A stretch of DNA of 5,864 bases from Acetobacteraceae bacterium (GTDB lineage Bacteria; Pseudomonadota; Alphaproteobacteria; Acetobacterales; Acetobacteraceae), in contig JAFAHH010000243.1 in assembly GCA_019237355.1 (NCBI GenBank), positions 1-5,864 of the forward strand. The letters are read 5' to 3'. The notes beneath the pieces were generated by a model. That model saw only the letters and a program-made list of their open reading frames with translations. It ran no database searches and was not told where the DNA came from. Numbering within the stretch: position 1 is the stretch's first letter; every line of letters starts with the position of its first letter. The position numbers and the translations under genes were made by a program. Below, piece after piece: positions 1-5,864 of the stretch.

Positions 1-23
1 GTGAATCTGCTCGCCAAACAAAC

Positions 24-47
24 CTAGAGCGGTTCCAACCGCTCTAG
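24..47 (-). terminator. Perfect 11-bp inverted repeat, likely rho-independent terminator
   Basis: CTAGAGCGGTT and its exact reverse complement AACCGCTCTAG are separated by only two bases; in RNA the innermost pairs would open to form the loop. On the minus strand the stem is followed by GGTTTGTTT, a moderately T-rich run, while the other side shows no such run, so termination of minus-strand transcripts is the better reading. It overlaps the stop codon of the possible gene tail at 44-127. AGAGCGGTT-type palindromes are also common dispersed intergenic repeats in alphaproteobacteria, so this could be one copy of such a family that doubles as a terminator. Confidence 0.6.
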
Positions 48-127
48 TCCACGATCAGGAACATCGGCTCGCAGGCACCGGTAAGAGTGGTGCCACGCCA
101 GCGGAAACGGCCCTGGAACGCAATGGC
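44..127 (-). pseudogene. Possible C-terminal tail of a truncated, unidentified protein
   Basis: Read on the minus strand, this 27-codon open stretch ends in TAG and encodes a tail closing with TLTGACEPMFLIVD. Most codons end in G or C, as in the three intact genes, which suggests it was once protein coding. It has no usable start and is closed upstream by an in-frame TAA at 128-130. The stop codon lies inside the stem of the 24-47 hairpin, a common arrangement for a gene end followed by its terminator. The upstream side leads into IS5-family debris in other frames. The simplest reading is a gene whose 5' part was removed by insertion or rearrangement. I do not recognise the protein family, and chance openness in GC-rich DNA remains possible. 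Confidence 0.35.
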
Positions 128-177
128 TTAATGCGGACGCTTACGAAAGCCTGAATCGCGCTCTCAAAGCCGAGACC

Positions 178-303
178 CTAGGTGACCGACTCATAAACCG
201 CATCCAGATTCGTGCCGCGGCAAGCTTCACAAGCGCCAGGTAGTTGGGACGGGCAGGGGATCCGTTGCTCTCCGGCGAGGAGACATCCGTTTTGAAACGG
301 ATC
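178..303 (-). pseudogene. Decayed IS5-family transposase, C-terminal remnant
   Basis: The minus strand encodes PNYLALVKLAAARIWMR (248-198) and then, after a one-base slip near 195, (F)YESVT followed by TAG at 178-180. NYLALVKLA.R.W.RFYESVT-stop matches the usual C-terminus of IS5-family (IS427-like) DDE transposases. A second one-base slip near 251 joins it to an upstream frame reading RRRAT and then DPLP, which resembles the family's R(R/K).ATRYD segment. At least two frameshifts, and the absence of the catalytic DDE core and most of the roughly 250-300-residue enzyme, mark it as a dead remnant. The upstream limit is approximate, and neither terminal inverted repeat nor a target duplication could be defined. 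The match is from memory of the family; no search was run. Confidence 0.65.
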
Positions 304-304
304 C
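258..304. repeat. Nested and mutually exclusive inverted repeats
   Basis: Three inverted repeats overlap. GGATCCGTT (258-266) pairs perfectly with AACGGATCC (296-304). Inside it TCTCC (269-273) pairs with GGAGA (279-283). ATCCGTTT (285-292) pairs with AAACGGAT (295-302), which competes with the outer stem for the same 3' arm. No T-run follows on either strand, so it is not a standard intrinsic terminator. It lies about 90 bp downstream of the flippase stop codon, within or beside the IS remnant. A role in 3' transcript folding is possible but not shown. Confidence 0.5.
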
Positions 305-392
305 AACGCATGGGGCACTCCGTGCATTACGATCCGGGCGTTTGTGGAACACATCATCCAAGCCGAGCGCCTAAGGCCATTGCAGCTTCTGC
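305..392. other. Gap between flippase stop codon and IS remnant; nothing recognised
   Basis: This stretch directly follows the flippase gene in the direction of transcription. I see no coding signal, no hairpin with a T-run and no recognisable terminal repeat. Transcription leaving the flippase gene may therefore run on into the remnants at 44-303, as far as the hairpin at 24-47. It could also hold further unrecognisable, frameshifted transposase sequence. Confidence 0.4.
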
Positions 393-1850
393 CTAAAGCA
401 TGGCTGATCCGGCAACACTGGGTCCAGAGTTTCGCGCTCGGGTTCTTACGTGCGGCGATGGGAGAGCGTAGCAAAGACCTAGACTGCCCGTTGCATAAGC
501 AATTATAAAAATTGTGAAGCGCAGCACGAGGGTGAACCACGCGCCGTGTGCGGCCGGCCACAGGAGGGGCAGGCCTGCGGCAAGAGCTGTCGCGCAAGCA
601 GCGAGCAGGAACCAAGGCAAACCCGGCCGGACTAGGTCTATTGGCGACGTATGTAATCGGTGTGCTCCTGCTCGCCAGGTGTAGGGGCTCGTTACCATAT
701 GCCCGCCGAGCCAGATCCAGGCCGCCTGAAGCGGATCAACCGGACGGAGTAGGACAGCGCCTAGCACCACAATCGCGGTGGATGCCAGATTGGCGTGAAG
801 AAAACAACTTGCACCACCGCACGTGATGGCCGCAACGCCCGCTGGGAATTGCAGAAATGTCCAGCCCATGAGTAGCGCCAAGGGCGCCGCCGCCGCTCCC
901 GCCGGCGCCCACGCTGGGTTGAGTAGTAAGGCAATCATTGGCTCACTTGCGAGCACGATTGCCCCAGCAAGCGCAAACAAGGCGGGGCCGGATCGGCTCA
1001 GAAAATGTCGAATGGCGTTCCTCAATGCCGGCGGGTCATGCTGCTGTTCGGAGAATTGCGGCAGCAGCAGACGCCATAGTGCGGTGCTGACCAAATCGCG
1101 TACCGTCTCGGTCAGACGGAAGGCGAGATGCATCTGTCCGAGCGCCGCTGGGCCGGCCATGCTGCCTATCACGAGCGCAAAAAGACGGTATCGCCCAATT
1201 TGCACTAGGGTGCTGGCGGTTAGCGGCGCTCCGACCCGGAGCATTTCGCGAACCGGGATAAAGCAAAATTCAAACTGTGGCCGCCAGCTTGCGCGGAACA
1301 GCAACACGAGCGCGCCGAGCACGCTGATCGCCGCTTGTTGCAAAACGAGCGCCCAGGCCCCCCACCCGGCGAAGCCGCCGGCGATGCCGAGCAGCGTTCC
1401 CGCCCCTTGACCAAGGACCACCCGACCGGCCAAAGCCTTATAACGCCGCTCCCGGTTCAGCACTCCTTGCACCACCCCTGCCGCACCCACCAATGGCAGT
1501 GGGACCGCCAGCGCCGCGGACATCCAGATCAGGCGATCATCGCCGAGGAATGACGCCACAGGCCAGCCGATGGCAATCTGAATTGCCGCCCCGGCAACAC
1601 CGAACGCGCCAGAGGCCCAGAAAGCGCTTGAAGCATCTCGTGCCTCCAGCCCGGCGCGCTGAACGACTGCATCGCCAAATAAAACGTTGAGCGCCACCCA
1701 AAGCAGCACGTTCGGCGCAATTGCTGCTGCCCCGATTCCCAGTTCTGCGGGGCCAACAATACGCGCAACCACGAAGGCCGATACGAAGGCGAGAATCGCA
1801 GAAGCCGCCGCTTCCAGCGCAGACCAGAACACATGCGCGCGGGTATGCAT
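393..1850 (-). CDS. Wzx-like polysaccharide flippase (MATE/PST superfamily membrane protein)
   Basis: A 485-residue, very hydrophobic protein with about 12 or more predicted membrane helices and few charged residues outside short loops, the usual size for oligosaccharide flippases. The N-terminal signature ARIVGPAELGIGAAA (29-43) followed by DAVVQR (60-65) is typical of lipopolysaccharide/exopolysaccharide transporters of the Wzx/WzxC type, which move undecaprenyl-linked repeat units from the cytoplasmic to the periplasmic face of the inner membrane. A loop near residues 186-205 and the VGAPLTAS segment (206-213) begin the second half of the two-bundle fold. The ATG has AAGG six bases upstream and lies 25 bp after the preceding stop codon, so co-transcription with the genes before it is likely. 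The last about 22 residues are polar. The substrate cannot be read from sequence. The class is fairly sure; the specific gene name is not. Confidence 0.87.
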   Translation of the reverse strand: MHTRAHVFWSALEAAASAILAFVSAFVVARIVGPAELGIGAAAIAPNVLLWVALNVLFGDAVVQRAGLEARDASSAFWASGAFGVAGAAIQIAIGWPVASFLGDDRLIWMSAALAVPLPLVGAAGVVQGVLNRERRYKALAGRVVLGQGAGTLLGIAGGFAGWGAWALVLQQAAISVLGALVLLFRASWRPQFEFCFIPVREMLRVGAPLTASTLVQIGRYRLFALVIGSMAGPAALGQMHLAFRLTETVRDLVSTALWRLLLPQFSEQQHDPPALRNAIRHFLSRSGPALFALAGAIVLASEPMIALLLNPAWAPAGAAAAPLALLMGWTFLQFPAGVAAITCGGASCFLHANLASTAIVVLGAVLLRPVDPLQAAWIWLGGHMVTSPYTWRAGAHRLHTSPIDLVRPGLPWFLLAACATALAAGLPLLWPAAHGAWFTLVLRFTIFIIAYATGSLGLCYALPSPHVRTRARNSGPSVAGSAML

Positions 1851-1856
1851 TTTGCG

Positions 1857-1860
1857 CCTT
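1857..1860 (-). promoter_or_regulatory. Ribosome binding site of the flippase gene
   Basis: AAGG (within AAAGGCG on the minus strand) stands six bases before the ATG at 1850-1848, a good distance for translation start. It falls in the 25-bp gap after the stop codon of the membrane protein gene and supports the chosen start. Confidence 0.55.
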
Positions 1861-1875
1861 TAGACTAACGCTAGC

Positions 1876-3420
1876 CTAGGCTGCCCGGAGATCGGCATAA
1901 CTGATCCGGTATGCCGGACCTTCACGCTCCCGGGCGAGCCGCTTTACTATCGAGGCCCAGCGTCTCAGGGCGTACGGCGGCACGACCAACATCATTAGAA
2001 ATGGAGGCAGCCACATAACCCGGCTCTGATACCGGTCGTGCGGCGCGGATAAGCCGCCGGTGATCATTGCGTTACCCAATAAACCGGCGAGCACGACAGC
2101 GCACAGACCAGTTGCGAGATCCCGGCGGCGGCGAACCAGAACGACGATTAAAGTACCCGCAATGCCCGCCAGAGCGAACCCGGCATGCAGCCGCTCCATC
2201 CACTCCGGCACGGCAAGCCGGCCCCGAGTCTGACGCGACATTGAATAAGCTTTTGCTTCGAAACTGGGGAAGTCGCGCTCGATCCATGGCGTTACGGTCG
2301 CAGGCCATGCGCCAAGGCCATCGCCGGTCGCGAACTGGGCCAATTGTTGAAGAGTATTTCCAACAAAGGCACGAAGCTCGGCCCAAGGTTCAGCCTGCAG
2401 CGAGGCGATCACGATAGAATTAGCTTCATCTGAAATGATCTTTGCACCGCCCGCCTTCGCCAGCGGACTATCGGAATCCCACAGAAAGCCGTCCGAATTT
2501 GGCGGGAAATGCCCGAGATAATCGCATAGGCGCCAGCCTTGGTCTGAGCACTCCCGTTCCAGCGTCCGCATACCGGGGCCATCATAGATCACGCGCGCAA
2601 GGATGAAGACATTGCCGAAAGGCGATACCGATACGCGGCCGTGCCCAACTAAATTCATGGAAATAAGTGCAAGCGCCGCCAAAGCCGGGGCGGCAACGAG
2701 ACGCGCAAGGCCGCCAATGCCGAGGCAGGACTCTGCGCCAAGCCGCTGCCGAAAGGGCACAATAACGAACAGCAAACCGAGCGCCAGCGGAAGGTTCGAT
2801 TGATGCAAACCAATCATTGCCGATGCGGCTAGCATCAGCAACAGCCGGTCCCAGTGCGCCAGCCGCTCTGGCACAAAGATCAGTAGCGCGTAGGCGAGAA
2901 GCAACAACCCGGTGTACAAATCCGGCATCAGCTTGGTCGTGAACCAAGGAAGCGCTGTGGCCACGGACAAACTTAATGTCAGCGGCACGAGCAGCCAGGG
3001 CGGAGAGCGGCTGCCGAACAGGCTGCGGTGAACAAAATGCAGCATTCCGGCAGCGCACAAAGATTGCACGATGACCACGGGCCAGGTTGTAAGCTTCATA
3101 TGGAGCGTGAGCAGGAAGAGGCTGTAGAATACTGGCCGGTCCCAGCCGAGATAGCGCTGCACCGCCTGTGATATGTAAGTACCGGAATCCGAAAACACCA
3201 GCGGATACCCATTGAACAGCGCCGGCCACAGCAACAGCGCGGCGGAGGCGAGGATAGTCGCGGCACTAGAGCATAACGGCTTCCGGCTGGAGCCATGCTG
3301 CACAGTGTCGGTTTTGAACGCCGGATTCAGGCTCTCCGACGACTCCGCCTCAAGCCTTCGCGCTCTGAGCTGCCAACGCCAGAACGGCATAACAATGGCC
3401 TTAGGCCGCGCGCAATACAT
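1876..3420 (-). CDS. Polytopic membrane protein of unknown family, possibly GT-C-like glycosyltransferase
   Basis: From the ATG at 3420 the protein has 514 residues, with about 10 predicted membrane helices: the first near 52-72, a group up to about 259, a long polar segment at about 260-410, then three helices (411-429, 435-456, 469-485). Just after helix 1 comes FSDSGTYIS with an acidic residue (D78), then GWDRP (D94). An acidic motif in the first outer loop is a hallmark of GT-C glycosyltransferases, which use lipid-phosphate sugars in the periplasm; the late HDRYQSRVMWLPPF segment recalls RY motifs near the end of such enzymes. This is analogy, not a family match; a Wzy-type polymerase is an alternative. 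The frame stays open up to 3597, overlapping the kinase gene by 83 bp, but the ATG at 3420 has GAGG seven bases upstream and is preferred. A third option is the ATG at 3390. Its position between the co-polymerase/kinase and flippase genes suggests a role in the same polysaccharide pathway. Confidence 0.8.
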   Translation of the reverse strand: MYCARPKAIVMPFWRWQLRARRLEAESSESLNPAFKTDTVQHGSSRKPLCSSAATILASAALLLWPALFNGYPLVFSDSGTYISQAVQRYLGWDRPVFYSLFLLTLHMKLTTWPVVIVQSLCAAGMLHFVHRSLFGSRSPPWLLVPLTLSLSVATALPWFTTKLMPDLYTGLLLLAYALLIFVPERLAHWDRLLLMLAASAMIGLHQSNLPLALGLLFVIVPFRQRLGAESCLGIGGLARLVAAPALAALALISMNLVGHGRVSVSPFGNVFILARVIYDGPGMRTLERECSDQGWRLCDYLGHFPPNSDGFLWDSDSPLAKAGGAKIISDEANSIVIASLQAEPWAELRAFVGNTLQQLAQFATGDGLGAWPATVTPWIERDFPSFEAKAYSMSRQTRGRLAVPEWMERLHAGFALAGIAGTLIVVLVRRRRDLATGLCAVVLAGLLGNAMITGGLSAPHDRYQSRVMWLPPFLMMLVVPPYALRRWASIVKRLAREREGPAYRISYADLRAA

Positions 3421-3427
3421 GTGAGGT

Positions 3428-3431
3428 CCTC
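3428..3431 (-). promoter_or_regulatory. Ribosome binding site deciding the start of the membrane protein gene
   Basis: GAGG lies seven bases before the ATG at 3420-3418. It favours this start over upstream ATGs at 3597 and 3594, which would overlap the kinase gene. A small hairpin, CGCCG (3431-3435) with CGGCG (3442-3446), abuts and slightly overlaps this site and could modestly limit access to it. Confidence 0.5.
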
Positions 3432-3514
3432 GCCGTTCTCGCGGCGATGTTGATGCGGCGGCGTTGAGATAGGGTAAATGCTCAACCCGCTTGCCGAATT
3501 CGGCGTGAACGATA

Positions 3515-5815
3515 TCACTCCCGGAAATACCCCCCCAGGCGAGGATGATAGACCTCGGCATCGGCGTAGCCGGACCGGACATGCACGCGGGCATCAACCC
3601 GCGTCAGGGCAACACCTGCGATTTGCGCGCCAGTTGCATCCAGCAAATCGATGGTGTGCGCAGCGACAGCTTGCGGCGTGCTCCGCCAGCGCACACACAT
3701 TACGGTCGCATCCGCCACACGCGCCAAGACCCGCGCGTCAGTTAAAGCGCATGCCGGGGGGGCATCGAGCAAAACCAGATCGTATTGATCACGTAGCTGC
3801 TGCAAGAGCACCGCCATGTGCTCCGACATAAACAGGCCAACCGAATTGGCCTCCCCCTGGCCCGCCGGCATGAAGGCCATGCCGGTCTGGGCGTCGGTAT
3901 GAATCGCCTGATCCAGGGTGGCGTGACCCAGCATGCAATCGGAGAGGCCGAGATGCGCATCCACCCCCATGCGCTTGGCGAAAGCTGGCGCCCGGATGTC
4001 GCAATCGAGCACCATGACCCGCTCGCCGCTCATCGCCGCTAGGCGGCCCAAGGCCAAAGCCAGCGTGGTCTTGCCCTCGCCGGGCCGGGCCGCCGTGATG
4101 GCGATTACCTTGGGGTGGGTGTTGCCAAGCCAAAGCCCGGTGCGCAAAGCCCGGAGCTGCTCCGTAAAGGGCGAAAGCGGCTTTCGAAGCACATAGTCCT
4201 CAGTGCGCATGCCGCGCAGTGTCCGGGAGTCGAGCTCCGGCACAAGGGCCATGCATTGTAGCCCGAGTTCCCGCCGCACATCATCGCCGCTGCGGAACGT
4301 ATCATCACTAATTTCTTGCAGATAGGCGAGCAGCAGTCCCAGCAAGATGCCAAGAGCGCCTGAGGCCGCGATGAGCAGCTTGTAGCGGGGATAGCTAGGC
4401 ACGATCGGCAGTAATGCGTTGGAAATAACCCTTGCGTCGGGTGTTTCAATCGCCGTCTGCTGCGCCGTTTGCTGAATGCGTTGCAGAATAGCTTGCAGCA
4501 ACGTTCGCGATGCATCAGCGTCCCTCTGCATAGCATTCAGAGGAATCTGAGCTTGCGCGTTTCGGTCGACTTGCGATTGCGCCTCGTGCAGGCTGCTCTC
4601 CAGCGTGCTCACCCGCAGGGTTGCGGCGCGGACATCGGCGTCGGTTGCCGCAACCACCCGTGCCACCTCGGCGTTGATAGCATGCTGAAGCTCGGCGAGC
4701 TGTGTGCGCCGAGCCAGCACATCCGGGTGGCGTGAGCCAAGCCGGGTCAGCAAGGACTGCAATTCCGCCGTGAGCCGGTGCTGCTGCGCCCGGAGCTGCA
4801 CGACGCTGGGTGCGATCTCCGCCTGCGCCGTAGCGCCGGTCCGGCCGCGGGCTGCGTCGAGGCGGCCCTGAGCTTGCGCCAGATCATTGCGTGCTTGCGC
4901 CAACTCGACATTTAGGCGGCTAATCTGCTCCGTCTCGAGGCCGGCTTGCACCCCCTGAACGAGGCCCTGAGCGGCGCGGTAGGCCGCAATCCGGTCTTCA
5001 GAGTGTTGCACTTGTTGCTGTAGGTCGGCGACGCGCGCTTCGAGCCACTGATTGGCGCGGCCAATTGCCTGGAATTTCGAATCGAGCTGGTCGGCGATAT
5101 AGAGCTCCATTACCCGATTGGCGGCTCTGGCCGCGAGCGTCCGGTCCTCGCTCGTAAATGAGACTTCGAGCACGCGGGAGGCTTTTACGGTTCGAACGCT
5201 GATCGCCTCCTGAACGGCGCGGATAACCGCCTCCCGCGCATTTTCGGGGCTGGGCGGCCCGTGCCTTGGATCTAGGGCCCCGAGCAGAGCGCCGAGGCGG
5301 GTCTGTAGCGGGGAGATGAAGCGTCCCAATCGCGACATGGGCCGAAGCGCCGGATTGAATTCCGGCTGCTCTTCGAGCCGGAATTCCCCGGCCAGTCGTT
5401 CGGCGGTGCGAAGCCCTCGCACCACCTCCGCCTGGCTTGCCATAACGGCATCAGTCGCTGGGTCGACCCGGAGAATGCTCTGCAGCTCGCGTGCCGCGTA
5501 TTCACTCGGTTCATAAAGTAGCGCGCCTGTCGCGGTATAGAGGGGCCTGACCCGATGCAGGGCGACGGCCGTAAGCACGGGAAACAGGACGGCGCACGCA
5601 AGCACGGACAGCTTCCGCCGACGTAGGATCGCCAGCACTTCGTTGGGGTTTAGGCCGGTTGGGTGCTCACTCCGAAACCCGGCCGCACGCACCCGAGCTG
5701 ATGCCCGGGCGGAAGCGGCGAGAGGACGTTCGAGCACCACATCTTCTCCGGTCAAAACGGTCCGGCCTTTTTTCGGAACACCGATCGATGGGCATAAGGC
5801 GGATTCGTTAATCAA
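3515..5815 (-). CDS. Polysaccharide co-polymerase fused to BY-type tyrosine autokinase (Wzc/ExoP-like)
   Basis: A 766-residue inner-membrane protein of usual Wzc/ExoP length. A cytoplasmic N-terminus of about 68 residues leads to membrane helix 1 (69-86) and a Wzz-type domain (about 57-240). A long periplasmic coiled-coil region follows (about 250-450), then a PSYPRYK segment, membrane helix 2 (478-498) and the kinase domain. The kinase has EX2RX2R (E552, R555, R558), a motif known in this family for ring assembly; Walker A ARPGEGKTT (K582, T583); Walker A' VLDCDIR (D604, D606); and Walker B LVLLDAPP (D684). The tail carries only three tyrosines (Y750, Y756, Y763), fewer than the cluster in E. 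coli Wzc. Cycles of autophosphorylation on such tails are known to control polymer length and export. The longest frame begins with TTG at 5815 without a clear ribosome site; GTG at 5737 has GGAGAA six bases upstream and would give 740 residues. It appears to be the first gene of the cluster shown here. Confidence 0.93.
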   Translation of the reverse strand: MINESALCPSIGVPKKGRTVLTGEDVVLERPLAASARASARVRAAGFRSEHPTGLNPNEVLAILRRRKLSVLACAVLFPVLTAVALHRVRPLYTATGALLYEPSEYAARELQSILRVDPATDAVMASQAEVVRGLRTAERLAGEFRLEEQPEFNPALRPMSRLGRFISPLQTRLGALLGALDPRHGPPSPENAREAVIRAVQEAISVRTVKASRVLEVSFTSEDRTLAARAANRVMELYIADQLDSKFQAIGRANQWLEARVADLQQQVQHSEDRIAAYRAAQGLVQGVQAGLETEQISRLNVELAQARNDLAQAQGRLDAARGRTGATAQAEIAPSVVQLRAQQHRLTAELQSLLTRLGSRHPDVLARRTQLAELQHAINAEVARVVAATDADVRAATLRVSTLESSLHEAQSQVDRNAQAQIPLNAMQRDADASRTLLQAILQRIQQTAQQTAIETPDARVISNALLPIVPSYPRYKLLIAASGALGILLGLLLAYLQEISDDTFRSGDDVRRELGLQCMALVPELDSRTLRGMRTEDYVLRKPLSPFTEQLRALRTGLWLGNTHPKVIAITAARPGEGKTTLALALGRLAAMSGERVMVLDCDIRAPAFAKRMGVDAHLGLSDCMLGHATLDQAIHTDAQTGMAFMPAGQGEANSVGLFMSEHMAVLLQQLRDQYDLVLLDAPPACALTDARVLARVADATVMCVRWRSTPQAVAAHTIDLLDATGAQIAGVALTRVDARVHVRSGYADAEVYHPRLGGYFRE
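5744..5749 (-). promoter_or_regulatory. Candidate ribosome binding site for an alternative kinase start
   Basis: GGAGAA on the minus strand lies six bases before GTG at 5737-5735 (residue 27 of the long frame). No purine-rich site precedes the TTG at 5815. The 26 residues before this GTG hold no recognised domain, so the shorter form would keep the whole Wzz and kinase architecture. Internal coding sequence can produce such a match by chance. Confidence 0.35.
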
Positions 5816-5864
5816 GGGTTGTGTTCGTGAGTAGCTTCAAGACGCCTGCGGGGAACTTGACAAT
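5816..5864. promoter_or_regulatory. Upstream region of the polysaccharide cluster with weak promoter-like signals
   Basis: Only 49 bp precede the first gene. TTGTCA on the minus strand (5863-5858) resembles a -35 box, but no good -10 hexamer follows at 16-18 bp. The overlapping plus-strand TTGACA (5857-5862) is a perfect -35 match that would face out of the window, hinting at a possible divergent transcript. The window ends before either can be confirmed. Confidence 0.2.

Noticed and set aside
128..177. Search for the IS terminal inverted repeat after the transposase stop codon
   Set aside because: GGTCTCGGCTTTGAGAGC on the minus strand could be part of an IS end, but no matching partner repeat or flanking target duplication was seen in the window.
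178..615. A 145-codon minus-strand open frame overlapping the flippase 3' end
   Set aside because: Its upstream part is an out-of-frame reading of the flippase gene, rich in Arg and Cys with no domain. Only its last residues (YESVT) belong to a real feature, the transposase remnant.
823..1410. A 195-codon plus-strand open frame within the flippase gene
   Set aside because: It lies opposite a clear multi-helix membrane protein; its product is Ser/Arg/Ala-rich with no recognisable domain, typical of the antisense frame in GC-rich DNA.
2582..3229. A 215-codon minus-strand open frame inside the membrane protein gene
   Set aside because: It is another frame of the same strand with no family features, while the chosen frame gives coherent membrane helices and a ribosome site.
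3789..4133. A 114-codon minus-strand frame over the kinase domain
   Set aside because: It is a shifted reading of the Walker-motif region; the chosen frame contains all kinase motifs without interruption.
1..5864. CRISPR array, tRNA, rRNA or riboswitch
   Set aside because: No regularly spaced direct repeats, tRNA-like cloverleaf or rRNA-like stretch was seen, and the gaps between the intact genes are too short for a large riboswitch.

Overview
The window reads as part of an exopolysaccharide or capsular polysaccharide locus from a GC-rich Gram-negative bacterium (roughly 60% G+C by eye). An alphaproteobacterium, perhaps of the Acetobacteraceae/Rhodospirillales type, fits best. The reasons are the Wzc/ExoP-like fusion of co-polymerase and kinase, the codon use, and an AGAGCGGTT-type palindromic intergenic repeat. 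The taxonomic guess is inference only. All recognisable genes lie on the minus strand, so transcription runs from high to low coordinates.

In transcription order: (1) 5815-3515 encodes a polysaccharide co-polymerase fused to a bacterial tyrosine kinase. It has a Wzz domain, a long periplasmic coiled coil, a second membrane helix and a complete set of Walker A, A' and B motifs. (2) After 94 bp, 3420-1876 encodes a polytopic membrane protein of no named family, with features that recall GT-C glycosyltransferases. (3) After 25 bp, 1850-393 encodes a Wzx-like flippase of the MATE/polysaccharide transporter superfamily. The close spacing, common strand and related roles suggest one operon. In this reading the flippase moves lipid-linked repeat units across the inner membrane, the kinase/co-polymerase controls chain length and export, and the middle protein may modify or extend the glycan in the periplasm. 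No initiating glycosyltransferase, outer-membrane export protein or certain polymerase lies in the window.

The left 392 bp contain no intact gene and look like the edge of the locus. They hold a decayed, frameshifted C-terminus of an IS5-family transposase (about 178-303), a set of overlapping inverted repeats (258-304), and an open stretch with codon-like composition (44-127) that may be the C-terminal tail of a truncated gene. The stop codon of that stretch is embedded in an 11-bp-stem hairpin with a T-rich flank, a likely terminator. The right 49 bp precede the first gene and offer only weak promoter-like signals.

I do not see a wholly new system. The least explained item is the middle membrane protein. 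The reconstructed IS remnant is the clearest observation that a simple ORF listing would miss.
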